Positions 5,113 through 5,785 of a stretch of 5,785 nt of DNA are shown piece after piece (positions within the stretch are counted from its first letter, which is position 1; each line of letters starts with the position of its first letter). The notes under the pieces are model-generated. The model saw only the letters and a program-made list of their open reading frames with translations. It did not search any database and was not told the origin of the DNA. The stretch comes from Chloroflexota bacterium (lineage in GTDB: Bacteria > Chloroflexota > Anaerolineae > B4-G1 > DUEL01), in contig JAGHZG010000124.1 of NCBI GenBank assembly GCA_017743275.1, forward strand, positions 1-5,785, written 5' to 3'. A program made the position numbers and the translations under genes.

Positions 5113-5785
5113 ATTCCACCCGTACCGTCACCACCTGCCGCCCGCCGACGGTCAGGCGCAGGGTGTCGGTATCGGTGGCCAGCAGTTCCCCACCCTCTTC
5201 CGCCAGATTGACCCGTACCGCCCGGGCGAACGGCCGCCAGAACCGAACCGTCCCCTCTATCGGTCGGTCCTCCCCATTCCAGAGCCGCAGGATGATGCCC
5301 TCTCCGTGCTCCGGCGGTTTCAGTGCGCTCAGGCGCAGCGCGGGCGGGTCTATCTGGACAAACGACAGGACCGGCGGGAGCGGGCCGGGGTGCGCGGGCA
5401 CGGAAAGGGCCCGCAGGTCGGTCTGGAAACCGTCGGCCTCCACAAAGGCGGACCGCCAGTCCCCGGCATGGGGAATCAGCGCGTAGCGGAAGGTGTGGCG
5501 GCCCAGACACTGAGCCTCCGGCACCGGCAGCGCCGGCCCGGCGTGCCCGGACCGGCAGGGGAAGTCATCGCGGGAGAGCCAGCCCACACACCGCAGAAGG
5601 GTCAGGGCGATTTCTGGGCGCAGGCTATCAGCCTGCGCGACCTCTATCTCCGGCAGGCCCCGATTAGCGACGGTTACCCCGAACTGACCGTCCGAGAGGC
5701 AGACCCAGCCCCGCTGCGGGCGGGTGGGGACAGGCTGCTCGGCCCATTCGGGCCTCGCAGGCTGACAGCCCGCGCTACCACTGAC
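5111..5785 (-). CDS. Glycoside hydrolase family 38 alpha-mannosidase, C-terminal part (partial)
   Basis: Minus-strand frame open from the right edge to a TAA at 5113-5111; 224 residues are visible and the N-terminal catalytic barrel is outside. The GTG at 5587 is only an internal valine. The fragment matches the C-terminal beta-domains of GH38 alpha-mannosidases: VPTRPQRGWVCLSDGQFGVT, NRGLPEIEV, ALTLLRCVGWLSRDDF, GPALPVPEAQCLGRHTFRYA, LIPHAGDW, then SFVQIDPPALRLSALKPPEHG, GIILRLWNGEDRPIEGTVRF and a final beta-strand run ending VTVRVE. These enzymes remove alpha-linked mannose from glycans. Two palindromic 24-mers lie in the coding sequence (see repeats). Activity cannot be judged because the catalytic aspartate region is missing from the window. 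It converges on rplS. Confidence 0.9.
   Translation of the reverse strand, partial: VSGSAGCQPARPEWAEQPVPTRPQRGWVCLSDGQFGVTVANRGLPEIEVAQADSLRPEIALTLLRCVGWLSRDDFPCRSGHAGPALPVPEAQCLGRHTFRYALIPHAGDWRSAFVEADGFQTDLRALSVPAHPGPLPPVLSFVQIDPPALRLSALKPPEHGEGIILRLWNGEDRPIEGTVRFWRPFARAVRVNLAEEGGELLATDTDTLRLTVGGRQVVTVRVE
5618..5642. repeat. Intragenic palindromic repeat, copy 1
   Basis: GCGCAGGCT and AGCCTGCGC are perfect 9-bp arms around ATC (5618-5638). The 24 bases 5619-5642 match copy 2 (5756-5779) at 20 positions. It lies inside the mannosidase gene, where it encodes part of VAQADSLR between two conserved segments. Confidence 0.75.
5756..5779. repeat. Intragenic palindromic repeat, copy 2
   Basis: CGCAGGCTGACAGCCCGCGC followed by TACC resembles copy 1 at 20 of 24 bases and is itself an imperfect palindrome. 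The two copies are 137 bp apart, so they are read in different frames (here as SGSAGCQPA on the minus strand). Resemblance at DNA level but not at protein level suggests a dispersed element rather than a protein repeat. Confidence 0.65.

Noticed and set aside
5111..5587. Mannosidase fragment starting at the GTG at 5587
   Set aside because: The same frame stays open to the window edge and upstream residues (LSDGQFGV, NRGLPE, TLLRC) match the GH38 family, so 5587 is internal.
4986..5667. Several open frames of about 100-170 codons on both strands
   Set aside because: They overlap rplS and the GH38 fragment in other frames, with Arg/Pro/Gly-rich low-complexity translations.

Overview
The window looks like a piece of chromosome from a moderately GC-rich bacterium. 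A Chloroflexota-type (Anaerolineae or Roseiflexus-like) host is my best guess. It rests on the combination of a DUF3782-type coiled-coil protein, deoxyxylulose-5-phosphate-independent PLP synthase (PdxS/PdxT), an archaeal-type methionine adenosyltransferase behind a bacterial SAM-I riboswitch, a lone rplS and a GH38 mannosidase. The sequence itself does not prove the taxonomy.

Left half (1-2801) is read on the minus strand. From right to left: a good sigma-70-type promoter (TTGACG-17-TAGAAT), pdxS (PLP synthase lyase subunit), a 148-bp gap with iterated TACCAGATACC repeats and possible extended -10 boxes, then a tightly packed four-gene block. That block is an antitoxin-like gene, a TumE/DUF6516-type toxin-like gene, pdxT (glutaminase subunit of PLP synthase) and a DUF3782-type coiled-coil protein that runs off the left edge. 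The first two genes and the last two overlap by ATGA, and only 3 bp separate toxin and pdxT. The notable point is that a toxin-antitoxin pair sits between the two subunit genes of one enzyme, so pdxT is probably co-transcribed and translationally coupled to the toxin.

Middle (2802-4412): after a 14-bp-stem palindrome lying between two divergent promoters comes a plus-strand promoter (TTGACA-16-TGGTATGAT box). It is followed by a textbook SAM-I (S-box) riboswitch, an intrinsic terminator with eight T's, and an archaeal-type SAM synthetase gene. The layout implies SAM feedback by premature termination.

Right part (4413-5785): a 277-bp intergenic stretch holds a perfect 21-bp-arm inverted repeat and the rplS promoter. 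Then come rplS (50S protein L19) and a strong intrinsic terminator whose T-run overlaps the stop codon of a convergent minus-strand gene. That gene is the C-terminal part of a GH38 alpha-mannosidase and is cut by the right edge. Two related palindromic 24-mers lie inside it in different reading frames.

I see no tRNA, rRNA, CRISPR array, transposase or origin. Nothing here is a clearly new system. The best leads are the TA pair splitting pdxS from pdxT and the palindromic elements.
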